From Hyposmocoma kahamanoa (Eukaryota; Arthropoda; Insecta; Lepidoptera; Cosmopterigidae): a DNA stretch of 64,000 bases. Below the pieces are notes generated by a model. It was not told where the DNA came from, did no database searches, and saw only the letters and a list, made by a program, of their open reading frames with translations. The stretch lies in contig NW_020653855.1 in assembly GCF_003589595.1 (NCBI RefSeq), positions 4,716,060 through 4,780,059 on the forward strand. The letters are read 5' to 3'. Numbering within the stretch: position 1 is the stretch's first letter; the number at the start of each line of letters is the position of its first letter. Below are positions 10,516 to 20,942 of the stretch, piece by piece. A program made the translations under genes and the position numbers.

Positions 10516-10877
10516 GGCTGATGATTTGATCATTCCGTTACTTGATAACATAAACAGTCCTTATCACAAGTGTCACAAAATTAAAATTAAAAGTCAAATT
10601 TAGAAGAGAGCGTATTTTCCGTACTGTACATTAAAATAAAATAGGGACAACATGTATTTCCCAAGCGATTTGCGATATTGTACTTGCAAATTAAGCTTTA
10701 TTCACAACGAATAAGTCTGACTTTTTTTCACAGAGACCCAGGGAAATTTGCATATGCAAATTTAAGCTTCAGTACCCGGAAGGTGTTTGTCGAATACCGA
10801 AAATTATACGCTTTTCAGTAGCAAGTAAAATACCATAAATTTATTCATAGTAAATGAAAAATTGCTACGTAACAATA
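10516..10877. other. No gene recognised
   Basis: AT-rich, no shared repeat found. Confidence 0.4.
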
Positions 10878-11060
10878 AGGTTGCTTCATCATCATTCTAT
10901 CGCAGTCCACTGCTGGACTTAGGCCTCTTCCAATGCGCGCCATTTCGTCCGGTCTTCAGCTTGTCGCATTCATGTGCTACTGTCAGTTATCGATTCTTCG
11001 ACAGTCTCGTACCGCGTTCGACAGTGTTGAAGAAGTTCAGTACCGCGCGTTGCCACTGGA
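10878..11060 (-). repeat. RTE-type LINE 3' end
   Basis: The plus-strand sequence TTCATCATCATTCTATCGC followed by AGTCCACTGCTGGACTTAGG is the inverse of a LINE 3' end I associate with lepidopteran RTE elements, whose tails are ATG/ATC trinucleotide repeats. Confidence 0.55.
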
Positions 11061-11085
11061 TGGTGTTCACACGAGATGTATCGAA

Positions 11086-11178
11086 CGATCGGGAAAGTGG
11101 ACCTAATGGGAAAGTAGACCAAACAGGAAAGTAGACGAATCGGGAAAAACAAGTGGACCGATCGGGAAAGTAGACCAA
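11086..11178. repeat. Minisatellite, ~18-bp unit x 5
   Basis: Five imperfect tandem units of the form GATCGGGAAAGTAGACC with linkers of differing length lie here. Each strand is open across the array in some frames, but that follows from the repeat. Confidence 0.7.
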
Positions 11179-11627
11179 TTGTATCGAAGGGACAAAGTTA
11201 GTTCCACTGTGGTCTTTGGTTAGTTGAGAATTAGTTATTTATTTTTTAATTATAAACTACGATCAATCATTATCAAGATTTCATTGTGTTTTAAATTACG
11301 TACGTGTGACTTGGCGACAACGGTTCTGATAGTAATCGAGTCTTAAGGTACTTTCATTGTTTTTTTCATCCGTCATAAATATCGAAAAAATGACTGAGGA
11401 ATGAAAGTGACGGGTTAACTCACAACGTAATGGCGTGTCTCACATACAATGTCACAGTTCATTTAACCCTACAAGAGGTTTTCACACAGATCGATATTGC
11501 TACGTCATATAAATAGAAAAAGGGTTTATTAAACGGACCGAATAAAATCGACCTACATTGGAAAAGTGTGTCACCACACTTACAATAGAGAACTTAAGAC
11601 GAAGTATTAGTGCGGTTAGCCTAGGGC
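11179..11627. other. No gene recognised
   Basis: AT-rich, no shared repeat found. Confidence 0.4.
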
Positions 11628-11785
11628 CTAAGAGCTCATCCAGGGAAATATTGAAATTTTATTTTATCTGCCGCCAAGCGTTCTGGTTTTGAACGGTAAG
11701 ATGGTGCGGGTGAAATTTCAGGCACATGGGACTTTTCAACTTATGTCTCAGCGTGACGGGCACAGTGGCAGTGCCTCACTGTTAT
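11628..11785 (+). repeat. RB repeat, shortened
   Basis: Shows ATCTGCCGCCAAGCGTTC, TCTGGTTTTGAACGG, AGGCACATGGGACTTTTC and CTCAGCGTGACGGGC; the proximal and distal parts are eroded. Confidence 0.65.
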
Positions 11786-11799
11786 TAATTAGCTCGGTA

Positions 11800-11948
11800 A
11801 CTTGACCTGTGGCTCTGTTGGTAAGAGCAATGCTACGGTGCAGCATGTTCACGGGTTCATGTTCCACCAATAGTTCGACCTTTGAATTAATAACTATAAC
11901 AAACTAGTGGAGTAATTTCACAAAACATAATTGAATATCACGGTAGTA
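11800..11948 (+). repeat. tRNA-headed SINE with S1 tail
   Basis: A tRNA-like head with TGGCTCTGTTGGTAAGAGC (A-box region) and a degenerate B box GGTTCATGTTCC is followed by the S1 tail (AATAACTATAACAAACTAG, then AATTTCACAAAACATAATTG). The head differs from the main S1 family, so this is another head on the same tail. Confidence 0.6.
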
Positions 11949-11977
11949 CAACATTCACTAAACTAAAACTAAACTTA

Positions 11978-12358
11978 ATTACAATTTTATTGAACTGATA
12001 TTCAATATTTTTTTGTGAAATTACTACACTAATTTGTTATAATTATTAATACAAAGATCAAACACTCAGAAAAAATTCCTTCGATCCGGCCGGATTAGAA
12101 CCGACGTCTTCTAGCATACTGTACCAGACGCTATACCAACTAAGCCACGGAACGAACTAGCGGACCTCACGCATTTTTCTATGTGCTTGTTGTCGTGTCT
12201 TTGTTTTTCAAAATTAAATTTTTTAATTTGTTTTTCAAAATTTAATTTTCAGAGACATTTTAGTTGTGGCGTCATCTATGAGAAATGTATGAAAGTTTTA
12301 TAACCCAGTTAGATACCTTTACAGCTACCAGCCCTGGCGAGAGATATCGCTACTCACT
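11978..12358 (-). repeat. tRNA-derived SINE, family S1, full length
   Basis: On the minus strand, from the 5' side: AGCGATATCTCTCGCCAGGG and CAGCTGTAAAGGTATC-like sequence near 12330, a GACGCCACAAC block near 12270, tRNA-like head GTGGCTTAGTTGGTATAGCG near 12140, B box GGTTCTAATCCGGCC near 12100, then the tail GATCTTTGTATTAATAATT. It contains a tandem duplication of an AAATTAAATTTTT segment at 12210-12250. Confidence 0.75.
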
Positions 12359-12360
12359 GT

Positions 12361-12675
12361 ATTTTAAATTTTATTGAATTGATATTCAATTATTTTTTGT
12401 GAAATTACTCCACTAGTTTGTTATAATTATTAATACAAAGATCGAACACTCAGAAAATACACTCAGAAAAAATTCCTTCGATCCGGTCGGATTCGAACCG
12501 ACGTCTTCTAGACAAAGATCTGCAACAAGCACATAGAAATATTCGTGAAGTCCGCTGGTTCGTTCCGTGGCTTAGTTGGCATAGCGTCTGTCACGGTTTT
12601 TTAGAAGACGCTGGCTCGAATCTAGCCGGATCGGAGCAATTTTTCCTAATCTTCGATCTTTGTATTAATGATTTT
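12361..12675. repeat. S1 SINE inverted pair
   Basis: 12361-12508 is an S1 tail and B-box region in minus orientation (CGGTCGGATTCGAACCGACG). At 12509 it switches to an S1 copy in plus orientation (GTTCGTTCCGTGGCTTAGTT near 12565, GGCTCGAATCTAGCC near 12613, TTTGTATTAATG at the end). The result is a large imperfect palindrome around the head region. Confidence 0.7.
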
Positions 12676-12922
12676 TAAATATTTTTAAAACCGAGAATAC
12701 AAATGGAAGTATATATGTATAACTTGATATTTAAATAGTAGAATAGCTGCGCTTGAATATAGTTTTTCTTAGCATATCTTTAAAGAAGAAGAAGAGAAAA
12801 CGAGGAAGAACTGAAAAAGGAAAAGAGATATTAGATAAATCTTGCAACATTATTGAATCCCCTTGTGGCGACGACTTGACATCAGGAGAACGTAAGACGA
12901 TGTAGAAGTCTGGCAAGAAATA

Positions 12923-13160
12923 TTGCAAGTCGAAAATACCTCCAGATTGATTTATTCTAGCTATATTCACTGTTTAAAGATTTACGACATTTTCCTTTGG
13001 GAAAATACCGCCAACATTAATATAGGCTTTGTTATGCAAAGGCGTGCTCGTAGGGCAATATATAAACAGGGCCCCCGAGTGAGATTATACGTAAGTTTTA
13101 AAAATATCACACACTCGAAATTGTGTTTTACTATATTGAGCGAGTTTACTAGCTGCTAGG
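12923..13160 (+). pseudogene. L-delta LINE relic, post-RT domain
   Basis: A frame reads YSSYIHCLKIYDIFLWENTA and then VMQRRARRAIYKQGPRVRL, matching the thumb and C-terminal layout of the other L-delta copies (45.6 kb; 56.6 kb has YFSYFHSLITYGILLWNN). The pattern 'YG..LWG.....I...QKRA.R.I......R' is typical of Jockey/CR1-group LINEs. Truncated on both sides and degraded. Confidence 0.65.
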
Positions 13161-13203
13161 ATCTCGCCCAGTTTAAACGTGTTCACTATCTAACTAGAAG
13201 ATT

Positions 13204-13723
13204 AATCATCATCGTCATATCAGCCGGAAGACGTCCACTGCTGAACATAGGTCTCCCCCAAAGAGTTCCAAACCAGCCGATCGGACGCGACGTACATCCA
13301 TCGGTTACCCGCAGCCCTTACCATCCATCTGAACGCCTTCCGGTTCGTGGTCTCCATTTGAGAACCTTTCTGCCCCAACCGCCATCAGTTCTGCGAACTA
13401 TGTGCCCTGGCCACTGCCACTGCAACTTGGTAATCCATTGTGCTATGTCGGTGACTTTCGTTCTCCTACCGATCTGCTCATTTCTGATTCGATCACGTAG
13501 AGAAATGCTGAGCATTTCTCACTCCATAGCTCGTTGAGTGACTTTGAGCTTTTTTATGAGGCCCATAGTAAGTGACCACAGGGTGACTGCGGTATTGCGA
13601 ACGAAATACGTCTCGGAGCTTCCCGAAAGCTGCCAAACTGAATTGGATTTCTCAAAGTTGGCCCTGCCTAATTGGACGGTTTGTCCGAGGTAGACATACT
13701 CGTCAACAACTTCGAAAGTAGAG
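13204..13723 (-). pseudogene. RTE-type LINE relic, C terminus and 3' end
   Basis: The minus strand encodes EVVDEYVYLGQTVQLGR near 13690-13640, WSLTMGLIKKLKVTQRAME near 13570, RDRIRNEQIGRRTKVTDIAQ near 13500-13440, and KLQWQWPGHIVRRTDGGWG near 13420-13360, across two frames. These are familiar RTE (BovB-like) blocks after the reverse transcriptase. The 3' end, near 13204 on the plus strand, shows an ATCATCATCGTCATAT tail. Several frameshifts make it inactive. It abuts the R1-type relic at 13724. Confidence 0.8.
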
Positions 13724-14480
13724 GTCGAGCGGGAGCGCCGCCTCGCGGCGCAGCGCATGCGGGACCGGTGGACAGAGGGCTTGGCGGATCCCCCCTATGG
13801 AGCTCGTACCATAGGGGCGATCCGTCCTGTACTCGTAGAGTGGGTGAGCCGGTCCCACGGGCTACTATCGTACCACCTTGTGTAGGTGCTGACCGGGCAC
13901 GGCTGCTTCGGTCACTACCTGCACAAGGTGGCGAGGAGGGAACCATCCCCGTCGTGCCACGAGTGCGGCGCTGCGAGTGACACCGCGCAGCACACCGGTG
14001 GGATAACCAGCACCATGGCGTCCTTTTGCGGAGAGGTTATGTCGCAAAAGAAGACTGCGGAGCAGGTGCGCGAGGACACGGCAGACGCGCACCCGCTTCG
14101 GCGCAGACGTACGGGGAGAAGGCAAAGGCAGTTCGCTGCTCGCCTGATCTCGTAGTGAGGCCAGCGGGCTCTGGATAGGGACTCCGGAGTCTGCATTGCA
14201 CGGCCTCCCTCGTCTGGGGGGCGGGTCGGAGGATAACTGTCCTACCCCTCCCTTGGCGCGGGAGCCCTGGCGCAAGCTAGGGCGGCCGGGCGGCATCGTG
14301 GCTAATGTGCACCGACACCACGACGCCGACTCAACCGGCGAGAGGTAAACCATGGGGGGGAGGGTTAGTGGGGTGGGCCCTCCAGTCTGGAGGGAGAGTT
14401 CCCACATAATTCGTCTCCCTGGGCTTAGGGGTATGATTGAGATTCCCCCCCGTAAAAAAAAGGTTCCCACTGTTATAGAG
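13724..14480 (+). pseudogene. R1-type LINE relic, ORF2 C terminus and 3' UTR
   Basis: The plus strand encodes ERERRLAAQRMRDRWTEGLA from 13727, GCFGHYLHKVARREPSPSCH near 13900-13950, a zinc-knuckle-like CHECGAASDTAQHT near 13957-13998, and RRRRTGRRQRQFAARLIS ending at a TAG near 14155. This resembles the C terminus of R1-clade ORF2 proteins. The segment normally found between the knuckle and the basic tail looks shortened, and there is a frame change near 13870. A strikingly GC-rich 3' UTR follows to about 14470. Composition differs sharply from the neighbourhood. A long open frame on the other strand (13865-14470) is a by-product of the GC content. Confidence 0.7.
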
Positions 14481-14519
14481 GATTAATATAATAATAATAA
14501 TAGTGTGCCAGACTACCAT

Positions 14520-14660
14520 ACCAATTCATCATTATCAACCTATTTATATGTCCCACTGCTGGGCACGGGTCTCCTCTCAGGCGAGGGCAGACTATGACCC
14601 AAAGCCGTAGTCTGCCACATTGACATGATGCAAGTGGACTGGAAGATTTCATTACGACAT
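14520..14660 (-). repeat. RTE-type LINE 3' end
   Basis: Plus-strand sequence TTCATCATTATCAACC and CCCACTGCTGGGCACGGGTC reads, in reverse, as the 3' UTR and trinucleotide tail of another RTE-type LINE. Confidence 0.55.
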
Positions 14661-15359
14661 TTTCCTTGAATGAAAAGCTCATGGTAAATTTCAAATTAAA
14701 TTTCACACATAAATTCCGAAAAACTCCGAACTCCGTCACTCGCTCAAGGTTAGGTGATAAGTGTCTACCAGAGTGTGCCGACGTCGGCGAAAGCGCTTGG
14801 ACAAGTCTTTCATTTATGAGCATTTGGTTCCGCACGACTGCACACGACGGGCAACGTTATATTCACCTCTCTGAGCGTGTTAAGTTCCTTTTTCCTTGTA
14901 GTGAGCGCCTGATGTTATTAGTCAGATTTAGTAAGGTATTTTTGGTTTTGTATGAAAGTAACTATTAAGTAGTCTATGGCTTCTGCTCGAAAGGCGGTAG
15001 ATCGAACCATTAGGCCACCATGGTCTGATTATGTGAGTATGATTATGAAACGCTGAATAAATCTAATTAATTTGAGTCATTCTTGTTAGAACCCCCATAA
15101 ACGCAATAAACTCATTTACTATGTGACACCGAACAAACACTTCAGTTCTATAATGAATAGCGCGTGAGATGACCCGCGACTTACAACGCGAGTACACCGC
15201 GAAATTATGTGAAAATGAGGGCCTGTACAAGACGCGCGACCGGCGTGCACTTGCTACGTTGGTAATGGGGACACATCTCATGACTATTTGTATTTGTGTA
15301 TTTGATGTATTTGGCAAACAACCACCAAGTGTAGATAGCATGTGAGACAAAGTATTTGC
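14661..15359. other. No gene recognised
   Basis: Moderate GC with several short frames on both strands, none with a recognisable domain or shared copy. Confidence 0.35.
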
Positions 15360-15775
15360 CTATTTGATAAATACAACAAACACCTTAACTACCAGAGTAT
15401 CTTTGAGAGATAAGTTTAAGGAAATTAACATTCTTGCAGTAGCGTCACAGTACATTTATGAAAATGTAATTTATGTTAAGAAGAATAGTAATTATGTTTA
15501 TGAAAAATGGTGACAGACATAACATTAAATACGAGGAATAAAAATAAACTAGTTGTTCTTGATAGTCGTTTTCACAAAGTCACACATTCATTTAAGGGGC
15601 AATATATACGCTTCTACAATAAGATTCCGATTGATATCCAAAATTTGCCATTTACGGTGTTATATTACGGTATTATACAACTTCTGCGTACTTGGATGAT
15701 ACAAATCCGTGGTAGTAACCAGTTCAGCTCTTGGAATAGTAACAATCTAAGATGGTTGATATAATATATCAATCA
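15360..15775 (+). pseudogene. L-delta LINE relic, C terminus
   Basis: Frames read LREKFKEINIL-like sequence near 15400-15440, YIYENVIYVKKNSNYV near 15450-15500, and SFKGQYIRFYNKIPIDIQNL near 15590-15645. The order matches the minus-strand copy at 55.7-56.1 kb. Frame changes between blocks show it is dead. Confidence 0.65.
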
Positions 15776-17230
15776 TTATAGGTCGCAAATACGTAAGTTA
15801 ACCAGCCACTATAGTCATATTCATTATTTTAAATCCCTATTTGGTTCCATGTGTAGATGGTCGTATTTGTCAGTGTCTTCATATTTGTCTGTACATCAAG
15901 TATTTGTCCATGTAGCCATGTGAATTGCCGCTGTACGGAGTTTCCCAGTAGATAAATCAAAGGAGATCAGTTGTCTTATTACACTATACTTGCACAACAA
16001 TGCTATATCTGTATCAGCTGTTTGATAATATCGTTGGGCAGTATAATAGAAAGTTAGTGAATTTTCAACAGTTGTTAGTTTTTCGTATAGGCGAGTTAAC
16101 TGTTTCTGGTTTACCCGTATCCTACCCTAAAGCTAAACCCAATTACATTAGCCAGTCTCTAGGCTGTAAGGACTGTTATTGTATTAATTAACCATGTTCC
16201 TAATTAGTAGATAATTAAATTCACTTGGTTTCCCAGTTATTCACTAATTTATTGTCTCTTAATAATTTATCACTAATTACAGGTATATCTCGATATGATA
16301 TACATAATATGTCTATTATTATCTAAATAGACGCCGCAAGTGTACCTACTTTGCGCGCCCAATCTATAAACGCTTAGTTGCCGCTGCTAGCAGTCATGTA
16401 ATTTTGTAATCAGTGTATGCATAAGTTTTATTACAATCAATTTTCAATTTGAATGTCGAGAAAACAAATATACATAAGAGAGTATGCCGCATAATTCGTA
16501 ACACATTGCGGCTTTTACTTGGTGCGGTACACTTGTGTCCTTCTTTATAAGGCCATGAATATCGAACGACCGATACTTTCCTACAACGCATTCAGTATCG
16601 TGGTACGCTTCGTTATGTTTTTGGTCAAATTTTACGATTAGTGATATTCACTTGATGCAACACAGTTCTCGATTCTGATCGATTTAGAAAACAAAGGGAT
16701 GATAATTCTTAAGACCTTAGAAAATGCTATAAATATTTTATGAAGTTTGTTGTTTTTTTTTAGTTTTCCGGGGCAACTTTTTTTTTCAACACATATATTA
16801 ATAAAGGTCTTTATTATCTTATTCGGATATTATTTTAGTACATTCAAATCTCACGGCTTATTTCTAAATATGTGCTACGTCCGCGTCTTCTATTTAATCA
16901 CCGCTTTACTGACGAAGGAGGTTTCCCTTCACTAAATAGTGCTTGTGACGTCATCGGAGGTACAAAAAATGTGGCACGCTTGGTTTTCATACACATCGCA
17001 GTGCTTGCGGTTTCTATTTAGATATATGACTGTGTTCAGAACGGCTACACGCTCCATGATCACGGGTTGACTGGTCAGCGGCAGATGACAGCTCTAGGAA
17101 CAGACATATATGTCTACCCTCCTTCGCTGTCGAGGAGTAACCTCATCTTGATTACTTGTTGTAACGCTACAAGTAATCAAGATACGAAGATACGAACCAC
17201 TGCAGTCAAACTATTTTTATTATTATAAGC
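15776..17230. other. No gene; hairpin at 17145-17183
   Basis: Mostly AT-rich. A perfect 15-bp inverted repeat (ATCTTGATTACTTGT at 17145-17159 and its inverse at 17169-17183) lies just before the T1 copy. No coding signal. Confidence 0.45.
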
Positions 17231-17516
17231 CATTGAATTACGAATAAATGGACGACGGGTCTAATACAAAAACCACAAAAAAAATGTCGTTAGTCAACCT
17301 ATTTAAGCGTAGTGACATGTAAAGGAATATGAAAAAGCTAAAACGTTGAATTTAAATTGTAATGTCATCGCAGTACTATCTAATTTTGCTTGCTTCGCTG
17401 TCAGTCGAACAAACGAAGACTAAAGCGTGAATGACGCTCTGTATACGATTTTAACACCCTATAAGTTCGGACACTTTTTAGCGCGGACCCGACGTCCATA
17501 TAATTGTAAGTCAATG
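17231..17516. mobile_element. T1 MITE, copy 1
   Basis: 286 bp with inverted ends (CATTGAATTACGAATAAATG; right end the inverse of CATTGACTTACAATTATATG). Target duplication TTATAAGC (17223-17230) and TTGTAAGC (17517-17524), 7 of 8 matching. Opposite orientation to copies 2 and 4. Confidence 0.85.
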
Positions 17517-17799
17517 TTGTAAGCACAAAAAACCAGATTCCACGGTTAAACGTTTGGTACTTTGTGATTTCGATGGCTTCTCGTACCAAACATGGTATGT
17601 AATTTTCATTAACCTGTAATTACTGATAATCATTTAGTGTATAACCACGAAAACCTTAAAAGCTATATTGTCCCTTGTTACTTATTGGATTGTTATCAAG
17701 ATTATTAAGTACGGAACATGTAGCCCAATTTCTGTGCAATAAAAAAATGACGCAATGAACGAGTTTCGTAAAAACAAATGTTAATCACAAACCGTTTTT

Positions 17800-18160
17800 G
17801 GTATTCTCTGAAGAACTGTTTGACATGATGCTAACAGCAACATTTTATCGTCGCACCGCTCGCCACCGGGAGGGAGTCCATCCTCACACTCTGGAACCGA
17901 GTCCATCTCGTACTATACGGTTTCAGCGGAGCTTCCTCCTACGTACAATTAGATTGCGCTATGAACTCCCTGTAGGGGTTTTCCCACAGGAATATAGCAT
18001 GGAGTCAAAAGTATCAAAAGAGGTTTGAGAAAGGTCCTAAAGAGTTGGCAACGCGCTTGTGACGCCCTTGGTGTTGCAAGCGTTCATAGGCGACGGTGAC
18101 TGCTTTCCATCAGGCGGGCCGCAGGTAAGCTCGTTTGCTGCCTACATAATATGAAAAAAA
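17800..18160 (+). pseudogene. LINE C terminus and 3' UTR
   Basis: The frame at 17798-18028 contains FYRRTARHREGVHPHTLEP and FQRSFLLRTIRLRYELPVGV followed by FPQEYSMES, a recognisable Jockey/CR1-group C-terminal signature. The typical 3' UTR of this lepidopteran LINE type follows (GCGCTTGTGACGCCCTTGG, TCCATCAGGCGGGCC) and ends in an A-run near 18155. 5'-truncated. Confidence 0.75.
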
Positions 18161-18948
18161 ATCTCAAAATGTTACCATTATTATAAATCGACCTTCAACC
18201 TTTGACTTCCAGATGGAGTGGTACGAACTTTCTAATCGACAGAAGGAGAAAAGGTGAAGGTGGAACTGAATTCAAAAGTTCCGATGTACATCCGACAGAA
18301 AACGGATAAGTAGGTCGACCACTTTTCTGAGATTATGTAACTTCAACTCCACAAGAGAATTGTTGCTAAAGTGTATGCTCTTTGCTCCAACAAATTTACT
18401 TTTGAGGATGGTATAGTTGGCGAAATATTATTAGCACGGATGCGTCTTATCGCTTCATCTATATAGTATAATAGGACAAAAGAGTGAACCGTCTCGGCAA
18501 CACACGTGACATATTTATAGTGCAAACCACTAGTTTAAAAACTTTTTTAATACAGTTGCTCAAAACGTGGTATTTTTCGTACTACAAATCGTGCCGAAAG
18601 TTGGATTTTTCGCTTTTTCCATTTTTTTTTAATTTACTATTGTTTCAAGTCATAAACATAGAACTAAAGATGTTGTATATTTATTTAATATTTACGTGCT
18701 TTGTGATTTAAGTCATTCGTCATTAAAACTTATATTTACTTACAAATATCTTATATGTTTAAATTGTATAGGTGTTTTATAGAACAACGGGTTACATTTA
18801 AAAATACCAAAATATTTTCCGTAAAGACGGCTGATTGAGTATTAACAATGACCGGAGGTGAATATTACGCGAGACTGCTCCGCGCCGCGTCACTAAAATA
18901 TATTGTTTTATTTTACTTTCAATGTAGTTTTTTGTATTAAAAAACGTC
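18161..18948. other. No gene recognised
   Basis: AT-rich; short frames only. Confidence 0.4.
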
Positions 18949-19070
18949 TTTTGATACACGTGCGAATTTGTCATTTTCACTTGTCACGAGTCTTAACCCT
19001 CGCCTCTGGCTCGGGCCAAGAAGCCTCGAGACTCGTGAATAATGACTAACTTTCCGCACTTGTATCAAAA
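18949..19070. mobile_element. Short foldback element
   Basis: 122 bp forming an imperfect inverted repeat: TTTTGATACACGTGCGAA at the left, the inverse of TTTTGATACAAGTGCGGAAA at the right, with CACGAGTC/GACTCGTG further in and a GC-richer loop. Single copy here, so mobility is inferred only from structure. Confidence 0.55.
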
Positions 19071-19177
19071 ATAACTATTACGCATTGACGCTTAATTCTA
19101 AACTTGCTAATATGTAAGCGTAAATAATATTATTTTACGAAGTACCAACTGTTATAAAATAACTATTACACTAAAAA

Positions 19178-19667
19178 AAATCCGACGTCAAAAGTTTGCT
19201 TGTCGGCATTTTTCGATTACCATGGTTCTGACTTCTTGGCGACAATGGGACTGTTGCGGACTCCTTTGTACATTTTTTTTTCTGATCAAGTGAAAACTCA
19301 ACTTTTAATTGCGAAAAATAATTAATTATTTGTGATAGCCGAAACGAACTCAGAATAGCATCGTCGGCATCAGGGACCACCTCGAGAGTCACCTTTTCAA
19401 ACAAAAAAAAAGGATTTTCAAAATCGGTCCACAATTAATGAAGAAATCGGTGAAAATACTGACATGCCTATAAAATTTGAGGATTTTCCTCGATTTCCAT
19501 GAGATCCCTTTATCAGATTCTGACTTGGTGACAATGGGACCATCACGAGAGAGCACCCTTTGAAACAAAAAATATTTTTCAAAATCGATCCACAATTGAC
19601 GGGGAAATCGGAAAACATACATACAGCCGAACGCATAACCTACTCCTTTTTTAGTTGGTTTAAAAGA
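19178..19667. mobile_element. T6 element, copy 2
   Basis: Second copy of the repeat at 8933-9463, same orientation, sharing GGGACTGTTGCGGACTCC, TAGCCGAAACGAACTCAGAA, GGGACCACCTCGAGAG and AAAATTTGAGGATTTTCC. Ends are CCGACGTCAAAAG and TTTTAGTTGGTTTAAAAG, degenerate relatives of the T5 ends. Confidence 0.65.
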
Positions 19668-20942
19668 CGACACTTTGAGTAAAGGAATAATTAAAAATTA
19701 GAAATCAGAAAAAGCGTTTGCCGCTCCCATGACTGGTAAGATGGACCAAGATCGTTAAATCCATGTACGCTTTAAGTAAGAAGTCTTTAATGGTTTTATT
19801 ACCAAATTGTAATAGAAAGGATAAGCCGTTCCAAGAGTTAACATTCATCTGTGCAAATAATATTGCTTCAACTATACACGCTCCGCTAGAAGATGTCTGT
19901 TCTCTCTAACCTCAAAAAATTCAGGTTTCATACAAAACATGGCAAACAATTCAACCTTTTCGCCGTACGCATAATGAACGGGCAAGTAAAACTATTCCAG
20001 CGAATTGATGAAATACTGCAATACCAGAGTAATATCTTTTGTTACTTAAAACAAGTTAAAACTGAAATAAAAAAAATGTTGCTGACATCCTGACACTGAC
20101 GGGGTAAAGAGAAAATTCTTCTTATAGTTTCAATGGCCATACACTATTGTTCAAGGTTGAACATAATATAAACAACGAAGAAACTGCAAAATAGCGACCT
20201 CGAATAAAATGCTACAAAAACTAGCCTCGTCAACAGATCATTGTTTTGCAACAAGTGCAGCATAGTCACGTACTATGCCAATTAATAAAAATCAACCTAG
20301 TCATCAATAACACCCAATGCACACTAAGAAAACTTATTATAATGTAGTATAAACAAATATTGTATAAATAGTCAGTAAATATTGTAAATAAAGTTAGTTA
20401 ACCAATACCATCTGATTTTAACTCATCTCCTTGCTTAGTGACGTACTACCTGCTACTCCTCTCACTGTGGCCAAGACACCCTTAGCCATCAGTAGATCGG
20501 TCTTGTGAGTCTGCTTGACCGGCAGTGAGAAAACCATTCCTGTACACATCGCACGATCTCCTGATCACCTTAGATCTCCTGGTGGCAGACTTCCTTACTT
20601 ATACTATATATCTCTCCATTTATATATTTATGGTTAGGTTCGGCTACACACCGTTAGGTTGTAGGGCTACACTTGATAGATCGTAAGACGACCCTTGAGG
20701 TCTCTCCGTTAGATTCTGATAGAGTAGTTATTATCTTACCATAAATTCATGTACAGCAGGCGGTTGGTAGCTGCATACAACTACACACTACATTTGACAG
20801 ACAAACACTAACACCACATTAAATACCTAACCGCACGCTGTTGAACTATACTTCTAATGCTTGCCGTCATGGTGAAAGGGTTTGCCGATAATTGGCGTAT
20901 GGTACTTTCCGATTGTTGGCCAGGATGTGCCAAATGTATGAA
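19668..20942. other. No gene recognised; possible LTR relic
   Basis: A short open frame at 19893-20093 has no recognised domain. The segment 20340-20470 (TATAAATAG then GTAAATAAAGTTAGTTAACC) looks like the R-U5 part of an LTR, but no matching second LTR, primer-binding site or internal coding sequence is present. Confidence 0.25.

Noticed and set aside
13865..14470. 201-codon open frame on the minus strand
   Set aside because: Antisense to the GC-rich R1-type relic; low-complexity proline/arginine/serine content follows from base composition, and no domain is present.
20340..20470. Solo LTR of a retrotransposon
   Set aside because: Promoter-like and polyadenylation-like motifs only; no paired LTR, TG...CA ends, primer site or internal genes could be seen.
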